Assembly: GCA_019456405.1 (NCBI GenBank)
Contig: WJXM01000044.1
Span: 1-57,738 of the forward strand
Direction of reading: 5' to 3'
Source of the DNA: Ferrovum sp.
Lineage (GTDB): Bacteria; Pseudomonadota; Gammaproteobacteria; Burkholderiales; Ferrovaceae
Length of the DNA: 57,738 bases
Each line of letters begins with the position of its first letter. Position 1 is the first letter of the stretch. This document shows positions 50,397-57,738 of this stretch, piece after piece. The translations under genes were made by a program, and so were the position numbers. Under the pieces are notes generated by a model. That model saw nothing but the letters and a program-made list of their open reading frames with translations. It did not search any database and was not told the origin of the DNA.

Positions 50397-51275
50397 ATGT
50401 CCCGCAAACACCCCATCATTGCCGTGACGGGCTCTTCCGGTGCCGGTACCACCACCGTGATGAACAGTTTCAAGCATATTTTTCGCCGCGAAAAGATCAC
50501 GGCCCAACTGGTGGAAGGAGATTCCTTTCACCGTTACAACCGCGCTGAAATGAAAGCGCAGATGAAAGAACGGGAAGACAAGGGCAATCGCAACTTCAGC
50601 CACTTTGGTCCCGAGGCCAATCTCCTCGAGGAACTGGAAAACTTGTTCAAGACTTACGGGGCCACGGGCTCGGGCAAAGTGCGCAAATATCTGCACGATG
50701 CCGGAGAGGCCGCTCCCTACAAGCAGGAACCGGGGACGTTCATTCCCTGGCGGGACGTCGAGTCGGGTACCGATCTGATGTTCTACGAAGGGCTGCATGG
50801 GGGATACGCCGACGATAAGATCAATGTGGCGGCCCAGGTGGATCTGTTGGTAGGGGTGGTTCCCATCATCAATCTGGAGTGGATCCAGAAACTCCATCGT
50901 GACCAGAAATTGCGCGGCTATTCCCAGGAAGCCGTCATGGACGTGATCCTGCGCCGTATGCCCGATTACGTCAACCACATCTGTCCCCAGTTTTCGCGCA
51001 CCCATGTCAATTTCCAGCGTGTGCCCACCGTGGATACGTCCAATCCTTTCATTGCCAATGACATTCCCAGCCCGGATGAAAGCATGGTGGTGATCCGTTT
51101 TTCTGATCCCAAAGGCATCGATTTTCCTTATCTGCTGTCCATGTTGCATGACGCCATGATGACCCGGCCCAATACGCTGGTGGTTCCTGGCGGCAAGATG
51201 GGCTTGGCCATGCAATTGATCTTCACGCCCATGATTCTCAAGATGATGGATTGCAAGCGCAAGGTTGCCTGCTGA
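50397..51275 (+). CDS. prk: Phosphoribulokinase
   Basis: A 292-residue class I (proteobacterial) phosphoribulokinase producing ribulose 1,5-bisphosphate with ATP; it is diagnostic of a Calvin cycle. The P-loop is VTGSSGAGTTTV. Other marks are EGDSFHRYNRAEMK, NRNFSHFGPEANLLEELE, GTDLMFYEGLHGGYAD and the RIBULOSE-site segment VVPIINLEWIQKLHRD. Class I enzymes are typically activated by NADH. The stop overlaps the next start (TGATG). Rubisco genes are not in the window. Confidence 0.96.
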   Translation: MSRKHPIIAVTGSSGAGTTTVMNSFKHIFRREKITAQLVEGDSFHRYNRAEMKAQMKEREDKGNRNFSHFGPEANLLEELENLFKTYGATGSGKVRKYLHDAGEAAPYKQEPGTFIPWRDVESGTDLMFYEGLHGGYADDKINVAAQVDLLVGVVPIINLEWIQKLHRDQKLRGYSQEAVMDVILRRMPDYVNHICPQFSRTHVNFQRVPTVDTSNPFIANDIPSPDESMVVIRFSDPKGIDFPYLLSMLHDAMMTRPNTLVVPGGKMGLAMQLIFTPMILKMMDCKRKVAC

Positions 51276-51988
51276 TGGGACAAGTTGCACCCCTGCCCCG
51301 ACTGATCATGTTTGATCTGGACGGTACCTTGGTGGATACCGCCATCGAAATCGCTCACTCCGTGAATCAAACTTTAGGCGAGGCAGGTTTTGATCCTTTG
51401 CCCCAGGAGTGGATTCGGGAGTGGATCGGCAAAGGCACCGCTTGGCTGTTTGCAACCGTTTTACAGCGTGTGACGGGTCAGGACAAAGAACGAGCGTCAC
51501 AACTGTATGACCAATATTATCCGCGCTTTCTGCAGGTCTACCATGACTTGACCGGAATTCACAGCCGGCCTTACCTCGGCGCGCCGGAGGCATTGGAAGC
51601 CCTGCGCGCGGCAGGCTGCCAACTGGCCGTTGTGACCAACAAGGATCGGGATCTGTCCCAGCGTTTGCTGGACAGCCAGGGGCTGGCCCAGGCCATCGAT
51701 ATCCTGGTGGGTGGCGGGGATACCCCGGAAGGCAAACCCAGCCCCCAACCCCTTCAAAAGGCGCTGGCTGATGCGGGCTTGAGCGCCCGTGAAGCGCTTT
51801 TTGTGGGAGATTCCAGCAACGATGTCCAAGCCGCACGCCGTGCCGGTGTTACAGTTTGGGCGTTCAACCATGGGTATAATCACGGAGAGCCCATTGCGAC
51901 GGCCAACCCTGACCGTGTGCTGGACAGTTTTCCGGAACTGCTGCAACAGTTGGGGGTATGTCCTCCGCTGGCTTCACAATCCATCTGA
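51275..51988 (+). CDS. gph: Phosphoglycolate phosphatase, HAD family
   Basis: A 237-residue HAD hydrolase with LIMFDLDGTLVDTAIEIAHSVN (nucleophile Asp), VVTNKDRDLSQRLL, GKPSPQPLQKAL and FVGDSSNDVQAARRAGV. Location between prk and fba in a Calvin-cycle operon points to the CbbZ role, removal of 2-phosphoglycolate made by Rubisco's oxygenase reaction. The ATG overlaps the prk stop. Confidence 0.92.
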   Translation: MGQVAPLPRLIMFDLDGTLVDTAIEIAHSVNQTLGEAGFDPLPQEWIREWIGKGTAWLFATVLQRVTGQDKERASQLYDQYYPRFLQVYHDLTGIHSRPYLGAPEALEALRAAGCQLAVVTNKDRDLSQRLLDSQGLAQAIDILVGGGDTPEGKPSPQPLQKALADAGLSAREALFVGDSSNDVQAARRAGVTVWAFNHGYNHGEPIATANPDRVLDSFPELLQQLGVCPPLASQSI

Positions 51989-52030
51989 CCCTAGTCTATA
52001 ACTCTCTAATCTCTTCTCTGAGGACACATC

Positions 52031-53095
52031 ATGGCTCTCATTTCCCTGCGTCAGTTGCTCGATCACGCCGCCGAACACGGTTACGGTTTGCCTGCCTTCA
52101 ACGTGAATAATCTGGAACAAATCCAGGCTATCATGGAAGCCGCAGCAGCCACCAACAGCCCCGTCATCATGCAAGGGTCGGCCGGTGCCCGTAAATATGC
52201 TGGTGAGCCTTTCCTGCGCAAACTGATTGAAGGCGCCGTGGAAATGTATCCCGATATTCCCGTATGTATGCATCAGGACCATGGTGCCAGCCCCGCCGTG
52301 TGCCAGCGTTCCATCCGCTCAGGTTTCTCCAGCGTGATGATGGATGGATCCTTGATGGAGGACATGAAGACCCCCTCCAGTTTCGAGTACAACGTCAATA
52401 CCACGCGGCGGGTAGTGGAAATGGCTCATGCCGTGGGCGTCTCGGTGGAAGGCGAACTGGGCTGTCTGGGTTCCCTGGAATCCGGGATGATGGGCGAAGA
52501 GGACGGGCATGGTTCCGATGACAAGTTGAGCCATGACCAGTTGCTGACTGACCCCGAACAAGCCGCGGATTTTGTCCGGCAAACGGAAGTGGATGCTTTG
52601 GCAATTGCCATCGGGACCAGTCATGGGGCCTACAAGTTCACCAAGGCACCCACGGGCGATACGCTGGCGATCTGGCGCGTGAAGGAAATCCATGCGCGGA
52701 TTCCCAACACTCACCTAGTCATGCATGGTTCTTCCTCCGTGCCCCAGGACTGGCTCGAAATCATCCGTGCCAATGGCGGTACCATCAAGGAAACCTACGG
52801 CGTGCCTGTGGAAGAAATCGTCGAAGCCATCAAATATGGCGTACGCAAGGTGAATATCGATACTGATATCCGTTTGGCCATGACCGGAGCGATCCGTCAA
52901 CTCATGTTCAAGAAGCCCGAAGAATTCGATCCGCGCAAGTTCCTGGCGGAAGCCCGCAAGGCCGCCATGGGTATCTGCAAGGCCCGCTTCGAGGCCTTTG
53001 GCAGTGCCGGGCAGGCCAGCAAGATCAAGCCGGTTTCTCTGGAAGCGATGAGTGATCGTTATGCCAAGGGCGAACTCAAGCCCCAAGTGCGTTGA
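52031..53095 (+). CDS. fba: Fructose-bisphosphate aldolase class II
   Basis: A 354-residue zinc-dependent aldolase of the CbbA type. Seen: [19 protein letters not shown], the zinc-site [40 protein letters not shown] with a long acidic loop, [26 protein letters not shown] and [17 protein letters not shown]. It serves fructose and probably sedoheptulose bisphosphate synthesis in the Calvin cycle. It follows the phosphatase after 42 bases, with GAGGA in front of the ATG. Confidence 0.96.
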   Translation: MALISLRQLLDHAAEHGYGLPAFNVNNLEQIQAIMEAAAATNSPVIMQGSAGARKYAGEPFLRKLIEGAVEMYPDIPVCMHQDHGASPAVCQRSIRSGFSSVMMDGSLMEDMKTPSSFEYNVNTTRRVVEMAHAVGVSVEGELGCLGSLESGMMGEEDGHGSDDKLSHDQLLTDPEQAADFVRQTEVDALAIAIGTSHGAYKFTKAPTGDTLAIWRVKEIHARIPNTHLVMHGSSSVPQDWLEIIRANGGTIKETYGVPVEEIVEAIKYGVRKVNIDTDIRLAMTGAIRQLMFKKPEEFDPRKFLAEARKAAMGICKARFEAFGSAGQASKIKPVSLEAMSDRYAKGELKPQVR

Positions 53096-53153
53096 GACCT
53101 CCCGCGCGCGGAAACCTTTTTCCATCCCAACTTATCGACAACGAGATTTCATC

Positions 53154-55145
53154 ATGACGCAAGGTACAACCTCCACGGCAACGATGGCCAATGCTATTCG
53201 CGCATTGGCGATGGATGCGGTGCAAAAAGCCAATTCTGGCCACCCCGGTGCGCCCATGGGCATGGCAGAAATGTCCGTGGCCCTGTGGGATCGACATTTG
53301 AGACATAATCCCACCAATCCTCATTGGGCTGACCGTGACCGTTTTGTCTTGTCCAACGGTCACGCATCCATGCTGCTCTATGCCCTGTTGCACCTCACGG
53401 GCTACGATCTGCCCATGGATGAACTCAAGGCTTTCCGCCAATTGCACAGCAAGACTCCCGGACACCCTGAGTATGGCATCACCGTGGGCGTGGAAACCAC
53501 GACCGGTCCCCTGGGACAGGGCATCACCAATGCGGTGGGCTTCGCCCTGGCGGAACGCTTGCTGGGCGAACAGTTCAACAAGCCCGGACATACGCTCGTG
53601 GACCACCATACCTATGTATTCATGGGCGATGGCTGTCTGATGGAAGGGATCAGTCACGAAGCCTGTTCCCTGGCGGGTACCCTGGGTTTGAAGAAACTCA
53701 TCGCATTCTGGGATGACAACGGCATCTCCATCGATGGTCATGTGGAACCCTGGTTTTCGGAAGATGTGCCCGGACGATTTGAAGCCTATGGCTGGAATGT
53801 GGTTCGGCCCGTGGATGGACATGATGTGGAGGCGGTCTCAAAGGCAATCGAGGCTGCCAAAACCAGTTCCAAGCCCACCCTGATTTGTTGCAAGACCATC
53901 ATCGGCAAGGGTAGTCCCAACAAGCAGGGTACCCATGATGTCCACGGTGCCGCCTTGGGCAATGATGAAATCGCGGCTACCAAAAAGTTGCTCGGCTGGA
54001 ATTACGGCCCCTTTGAAATTCCCGAGGAAGCTTATGTGGCCTGGGATGCCAAGGCTCGTGGGCAGGCCATGGAGGACGAGTGGAACCAGCGCTTTGCGGC
54101 CTATCGGGCAGCCTACCCCAGCGAAGCGGCGGAGTTCCTGCGCCGCATGAAAGGGGATTTGCCCGCCAACTTTGAACGGGCTGCTCTGGAATTCGTGGCA
54201 AAGTGTCGGGACAAGGCAGAAAGCATCGCCACCCGCAAGGCCAGCCAGAATACCCTGGAAGCCTTGAGTCCCGCTCTGCCCGAGTTCTTTGGAGGATCGG
54301 CCGATCTGACGGGGTCCAACCTGACCAACTGGAGTGGCAGCAAGCCGATGAATGCCACCACCCCAGGAAATTACCTGAGTTACGGGGTGCGGGAGTTCGG
54401 CATGAGCGCCATCCTCAATGGGTTGGCCCTGCACGGCGGGTTCATTCCCTATGGCGGCACCTTCCTGACCTTTTCGGACTACAGTCGCAATGCCCTGCGC
54501 ATGGCGTCTCTGATGCGGATTCGCAGCATCTTCGTGTTCACCCACGATTCCATCGGCCTGGGGGAAGACGGTCCGACTCACCAATCTATCGAACATGTGT
54601 CCAGTTTGCGCCTGATCCCGCACATGGACGTATGGCGCCCCTGTGATACCACGGAAACGGCCGTGTCCTGGGATGCGGCCATCCGTCGCAAGGATGGTCC
54701 GAGTTCCCTGATTTTCAGTCGTCAGAACCTGCCGTTCCAGACCCGTATGCCCGAGCAGATCATCGAGATCAGCAAGGGGGGCTATGTTCTGAAGGAGGCC
54801 GATGGGGCGGCGCAGGCCATTCTCATCGCCACCGGTTCGGAAGTGGGGTTGGCCGTGGAAGCGCAAAAACTTCTGGCATCGGAAGGCATCGCCGTGCGTG
54901 TGGTGTCCATGCCCTCCACCTCGGTTTTCGACCGGCAGGACACAGAGTACCGCGCCTCTGTTCTGCCCAAACATGTGCCCAAGGTGGCCGTGGAAGCAGG
55001 TTGTACGGCGCTGTGGTGGAAGTACGGCTGTAGTGCCGTGGTGGGGATCGACACCTTCGGGGAATCCGCCCCTGCCGGTGCCCTGTTCAAGTACTTTGGG
55101 TTGACCGCCGACAAGGTGGCACAAACGGTCAAGAGCGTTCTCTAA
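53154..55145 (+). CDS. tkt: Transketolase
   Basis: A 663-residue thiamine-diphosphate enzyme moving two-carbon units between sugar phosphates. N-terminal marks are [28 protein letters not shown] and [17 protein letters not shown]. The ThDP motif is [13 protein letters not shown]...[10 protein letters not shown]. The pyrimidine domain has [15 protein letters not shown] and [17 protein letters not shown] 53154 matches the usual N-terminus. It is the last gene of the Calvin-cycle operon, ahead of a strong terminator. Confidence 0.97.
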   Translation: MTQGTTSTATMANAIRALAMDAVQKANSGHPGAPMGMAEMSVALWDRHLRHNPTNPHWADRDRFVLSNGHASMLLYALLHLTGYDLPMDELKAFRQLHSKTPGHPEYGITVGVETTTGPLGQGITNAVGFALAERLLGEQFNKPGHTLVDHHTYVFMGDGCLMEGISHEACSLAGTLGLKKLIAFWDDNGISIDGHVEPWFSEDVPGRFEAYGWNVVRPVDGHDVEAVSKAIEAAKTSSKPTLICCKTIIGKGSPNKQGTHDVHGAALGNDEIAATKKLLGWNYGPFEIPEEAYVAWDAKARGQAMEDEWNQRFAAYRAAYPSEAAEFLRRMKGDLPANFERAALEFVAKCRDKAESIATRKASQNTLEALSPALPEFFGGSADLTGSNLTNWSGSKPMNATTPGNYLSYGVREFGMSAILNGLALHGGFIPYGGTFLTFSDYSRNALRMASLMRIRSIFVFTHDSIGLGEDGPTHQSIEHVSSLRLIPHMDVWRPCDTTETAVSWDAAIRRKDGPSSLIFSRQNLPFQTRMPEQIIEISKGGYVLKEADGAAQAILIATGSEVGLAVEAQKLLASEGIAVRVVSMPSTSVFDRQDTEYRASVLPKHVPKVAVEAGCTALWWKYGCSAVVGIDTFGESAPAGALFKYFGLTADKVAQTVKSVL

Positions 55146-55166
55146 GCCGGAATCGCCGTCCCGACC

Positions 55167-55199
55167 ATGGCCTTCCCTCGCAAGGGGAAGGCCATTTTT
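55167..55199 (+). terminator. Intrinsic terminator of the Calvin-cycle operon
   Basis: A perfect 11-base stem, ATGGCCTTCCC (55167-55177) with GGGAAGGCCAT (55185-55195), has a seven-base loop and runs into TTTTT. It separates tkt from cyc2. Confidence 0.95.
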
Positions 55200-55216
55200 A
55201 TTATGGTCTGGAACAG

Positions 55217-55235
55217 GTTGTTGCAATTAAACAAC
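55217..55235. promoter_or_regulatory. Inverted repeat in the cyc2 upstream region
   Basis: GTTGTT-(7)-AACAAC lies in the 182-bp AT-rich gap between the tkt terminator and cyc2. It could be a regulator-binding site. The TTGACT at about 55310 is a -35 candidate without a convincing -10. No more can be said from sequence. Confidence 0.3.
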
Positions 55236-55381
55236 GCCACAGAAAAAAATATCACCAATTGTTACAAAACTATTTACAGGCTTATTGAGCCGGTGTTAGT
55301 TTTTGACTTGGCGCAAATCGTCCCATCTTGGGGCGTGCTGCACCAACTCGGTTCCTACAGAAAAACATAGGGGGTTTCAGA

Positions 55382-56827
55382 ATGAAGGTATCCAACCTGC
55401 TTGGAAAGGCAAAGGGCTCAGCCCTGTTGCTGCTGGGCACGGCATCCGTGGTGGTATCCATGGACGCCAATGCCATTCCGGTCTTTGCTCGGCAAACCGG
55501 CTTTAAGTGCGTGGCCTGTCACGTTGGTGGCATGTTCCCGCAACTCACTTCACTTGGTCGTATGTTCAAGTTGACTGGTTACACCATGGGTAACCGCCCC
55601 AACCTGGATGACCTGGAAGTTCAGAATGACTATCCACCCGTGGCCATTATGGTGCAGGGTGCGAAGCAGTACTACAACAACACGAGCCATAGCGTCAATG
55701 GTAACGCACCTTCATCGTCGGCGGATCTGCAGGTGGTGAGTTTGTTTGCCGGCGGCAAGATCACCGACAACTTCGGGGCTTTCATGCAATGGACGGGGCA
55801 GAAATACTCACAGTTGCAAAGCGGTACACAAGCGGGCTATCAAGCCGCTGCCATCGACAATACAGAATTTCGTTATGCCGACCGCACTGTGACTCCCAAC
55901 AGTGATTTGATTCTGGGGGCTTACATCAACAACCGTGCCATGATGTCCGATGTCTGGAACAACTTTGGCGCATGGGAATCGCAATGGATCAATTATTTCA
56001 ACGCAGGCAATGCCCAGGCACCGACCACCTATCTGATGGGAGAGTCATCGCAGCACGCAGCCGTGGGGCTAGGGGGGTATTTCTTCAAGGACAAGACCTG
56101 GTACGGAGAATTGGCGGTCTACAAGTCACCCACCCATGGCCCCTTCTCTATTTTGACTGCAGGAGCGACCTCTGTCAACGCTACACCTGCTGGTTCAACC
56201 TCTCTTCTTGAACCTTCTCCTTACTTTCGTTTTGCATACAATAAAGAATGGGGCCCAAATAGTTTTGAAGCAGGGGTTCATGGCATGATGTCCTATGTTT
56301 ATGGGACTCCCCTCTATGGAGCGCCAGCAAACACATTCTCGCAACCCGGAGGACCTGCAAGTACCTACCATGACGTTGGACTAGACGCTCAGTACCAGTA
56401 TGTCTTGGATCCGCACTACTTTGCGGCTCATGCGCGGGTGACCCGAGAATTTATGAACAATGCGATGGGTACCACCAACTACCAAGGGTATTTGGCGAGT
56501 AATGCGACGGACAACCTGACCGAAACCTACATGGATGCGACTTACGTCTACGAAGCCAAGTATGGGGCACAGTTGAGTTATGCCGGTGCCAGTGGATCGA
56601 ATGATGTTGGGCTTTATAGTATGACCACTGCTGGAAGCCCTAACTGGAAGTCCTGGACCCCGAATGTCTTCTGGCAACCCTATCAGAACCTGCGGATCGG
56701 GTACATGTACACCTTCTATACCGAGATGGGCGGGGTGTCTAGCGGAAGTAATCTTTCCTTTGGTGGTGCCAGGTTCAGCCCGGCGAACTTCAATACCTCC
56801 ATGCTGTACCTCGGGTTCATTTATTAA
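55382..56827 (+). CDS. cyc2: Cyc2-type outer-membrane cytochrome c porin, Fe(II) oxidase
   Basis: A 481-residue protein, close to the length of the Acidithiobacillus ferrooxidans Cyc2. The signal peptide ends at DANA. The mature N-terminus has FARQTGFKCVACHVGGMFPQ, with one haem c motif (Cys43, Cys46, His47), followed by LTSLGRMFKLTGY; ARQTG-x-C-x2-CH...P-x-L-x3-GR-FK-GY is the Cyc2 family signature. The rest is a beta-rich barrel-like sequence of alternating aromatic strands ending in LGFIY, typical of an outer-membrane C-terminus. It would take electrons from extracellular Fe(II). A G-rich ribosome-binding site precedes the ATG, and a c4-type cytochrome gene follows. Confidence 0.88.
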   Translation: MKVSNLLGKAKGSALLLLGTASVVVSMDANAIPVFARQTGFKCVACHVGGMFPQLTSLGRMFKLTGYTMGNRPNLDDLEVQNDYPPVAIMVQGAKQYYNNTSHSVNGNAPSSSADLQVVSLFAGGKITDNFGAFMQWTGQKYSQLQSGTQAGYQAAAIDNTEFRYADRTVTPNSDLILGAYINNRAMMSDVWNNFGAWESQWINYFNAGNAQAPTTYLMGESSQHAAVGLGGYFFKDKTWYGELAVYKSPTHGPFSILTAGATSVNATPAGSTSLLEPSPYFRFAYNKEWGPNSFEAGVHGMMSYVYGTPLYGAPANTFSQPGGPASTYHDVGLDAQYQYVLDPHYFAAHARVTREFMNNAMGTTNYQGYLASNATDNLTETYMDATYVYEAKYGAQLSYAGASGSNDVGLYSMTTAGSPNWKSWTPNVFWQPYQNLRIGYMYTFYTEMGGVSSGSNLSFGGARFSPANFNTSMLYLGFIY

Positions 56828-56839
56828 TAGGGGATGAAT

Positions 56840-57541
56840 ATGAAAAATGTTAAGACCATTCTGACCCTTTCCGCCTTGTCTCTGGCGCTGGGGGCTTGCT
56901 CCACCGGCATCACCAAGAGCCGGAATCTGGGGAACCCGAACGTGTCCGGCAATACGCTGGCCCAGCAGGTGTGTTCGGTATGTCACGGCAATATTGGAAA
57001 CTCTGTCAACGGTAATTCCGTCAACCCGACCTTCCCGAATCTGGCGGGTCAGCAGAAGGATTACCTCGTCGCTCAAATGACGGCGTTCCATGAAAAGACC
57101 CGGAATGATCCCGCTGCCCAGCAGATGATGTGGGGGATTGCCCGCAACTTCACACCCAAGCAGATCGATGAGTTGGCCACGTTCTACTCCAACCAGAAAC
57201 CTCTGCCCAACCCCGCCCACGGCAATGCTGCTTTGATCGCCGAAGGTCAGAAGATTTTCAGCGAAGGGTTGTTGGACAAGGGTGTGCCTGCCTGTATGGG
57301 CTGTCATGGTTCCAGTGGGGAAGGCAATGGGGTGATCCCACGCCTGGCGGGACAACATGCCAACTACGTGTATAAACAGTTGAACGTGTTCAACCGCGAC
57401 GCCATGACCGCGGACGGCAAGGAAAGCGTGCCGGATTCCGCACTTGAGCGGCCCACCGGGGGTGTGATGGAAATGGTGGCCAGTGCGCTGACCGACCAAC
57501 AAAAACGCGCCATGGCCGCCTACGTGCAGTCACTGCGCTAA
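56840..57541 (+). CDS. Dihaem cytochrome c4-type lipoprotein (Cyc1-like)
   Basis: A 233-residue two-domain cytochrome of the c4 family. A lipobox (LALGAC, Cys20) suggests membrane anchoring. Haem motifs are CSVCH (residues 45-49) and CMGCH (152-156), each followed by a P-x-LAGQ segment typical of c4 (FPNLAGQQKDYL, IPRLAGQHANYVY) and a likely axial Met (Met97/98; MEMVASAL). In A. ferrooxidans the c4 cytochrome Cyc1 carries electrons from iron oxidation to the oxidase, so pairing with cyc2 here fits that path. ATG 56834 is an alternative start; 56840 has better spacing from AGGGG. Confidence 0.9.
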   Translation: MKNVKTILTLSALSLALGACSTGITKSRNLGNPNVSGNTLAQQVCSVCHGNIGNSVNGNSVNPTFPNLAGQQKDYLVAQMTAFHEKTRNDPAAQQMMWGIARNFTPKQIDELATFYSNQKPLPNPAHGNAALIAEGQKIFSEGLLDKGVPACMGCHGSSGEGNGVIPRLAGQHANYVYKQLNVFNRDAMTADGKESVPDSALERPTGGVMEMVASALTDQQKRAMAAYVQSLR

Positions 57542-57550
57542 AATATCATC

Positions 57551-57613
57551 GCCCCCGCTATTGATGGGGGGCAAAATGGTTGTATCTTTGCCCCGCTTCG
57601 GCGGGGCGTTTTT
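57551..57613 (+). terminator. Double hairpin terminator after the cyc2-cytochrome c4 genes
   Basis: A first hairpin, GCCCCC/GGGGGC (57551-57572), is followed by a second perfect seven-base stem, GCCCCGC/GCGGGGC, closed by a stable TTCG tetraloop (57590-57607) and a GTTTTT run. The second is a textbook intrinsic terminator. Confidence 0.93.
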
Positions 57614-57714
57614 ATTACAACATTTACCACCTATTGTTTTCCTGTTTACGCAGCCACTCCTGATAAACGAACAGCGGGAACACCTCCTTGAAGATATCCG
57701 GCCAATCAATTACT

Positions 57715-57738
57715 ATTATGAGTAAATTTACTCATAAT
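57715..57738. repeat. Perfect 24-bp palindrome at the right edge
   Basis: ATTATGAGTAAA and TTTACTCATAAT are exact reverse complements. The element may continue beyond the window. It could be an operator for a dimeric regulator or lie at the start of the next gene (ATG AGT AAA TTT on the plus strand). The about 100 bp between it and the preceding terminator show no complete gene. Confidence 0.6.

Noticed and set aside
53838-55226. A 462-codon minus-strand frame inside tkt
   Set aside because: Antisense to a full-length, highly conserved transketolase; composition typical of a shadow frame.
1-57738. CRISPR arrays, tRNA/rRNA genes, prophage or insertion sequences
   Set aside because: No regularly spaced repeats, cloverleaf-like segments, transposase or integrase frames were seen on reading; no profile search could be run.

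Overview
The window reads as chromosome of an acidophile-type, CO2-fixing, iron-oxidising betaproteobacterium, most like Ferrovum or a relative. This is inference. It rests on a Cyc2-type outer-membrane cytochrome-porin paired with a dihaem cytochrome c4, a Calvin-cycle cluster (fbp, prk, phosphoglycolate phosphatase, class II fba, tkt), a divergent cbb3-type oxidase, and betaproteobacterial gene neighbourhoods (DUF2782-thrB-BPSS1780-like membrane protein; dusB-fis-purH-purD). No rRNA, tRNA, CRISPR array or insertion sequence was seen.

Layout. 1-3.8 kb: terminal-oxidase operon with two very small membrane proteins, ccoN, ccoO, a haem-free CcoP-like protein and a 36-residue protein, closed by a strong terminator. 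3.9-12.0 kb: a tightly overlapped accessory operon (CcoS-like protein, membrane-anchored monohaem cytochrome c, FGE-like anchored protein, several unknown membrane proteins, a membrane-fused spermidine-synthase-like protein, ccoG, a second CcoP-like haem-free protein, a lipoprotein). 12.0-14.3 kb on the minus strand: a stand-alone C-terminal CcoN-like module, a 42-residue membrane protein, a Sco1 copper chaperone and an exported FGE-like protein. 14.4-24.1 kb: housekeeping (thrB, tsaC, purD, purH, fis, dusB, polA). 24.1-30.8 kb: one long co-directional run, hemF-livHMGF-glycosyltransferase-5'-nucleotidase. 31-34.4 kb: a second ccoG joined to a CbbO/NorD-type VWA protein. 34.4-41.1 kb on the minus strand: a NarX/NarL-like two-component system heading an EmrAB/TolC-type efflux operon. 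41.3-45.4 kb: truncated haemoglobin, a 2Fe-2S/FAD reductase, proS, a PA-domain lipoprotein. 45.4-48.8 kb: leuA with a leucine-rich leader peptide, then a BrnT/BrnA toxin-antitoxin pair that sits between a truncated and a complete copy of the start of a YihY/BrkB gene. 48.8-49.0 kb: a perfect FNR box in front of a monocistronic 28-codon gene. 49.3-55.1 kb: Calvin-cycle operon. 55.4-57.5 kb: cyc2 and the cytochrome c4 gene, then a terminator.

Working together. Electrons from Fe(II) would enter at Cyc2, pass through the lipoprotein c4 cytochrome and reach the cbb3-type oxidase at the other end of the window. The Calvin cluster directly upstream of cyc2 would use the resulting energy for CO2 fixation. 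The oxidase is the most unusual part. The CcoP-like subunit has kept its N-terminal membrane region but has no cysteine and so no haem c. A second protein shares that region, a separate CcoN C-terminal module exists, and two FGE-fold proteins without the catalytic cysteines sit in the assembly clusters. The FNR-linked microprotein and the duplicated-gene-start insertion of brnTA are the other main points of novelty.
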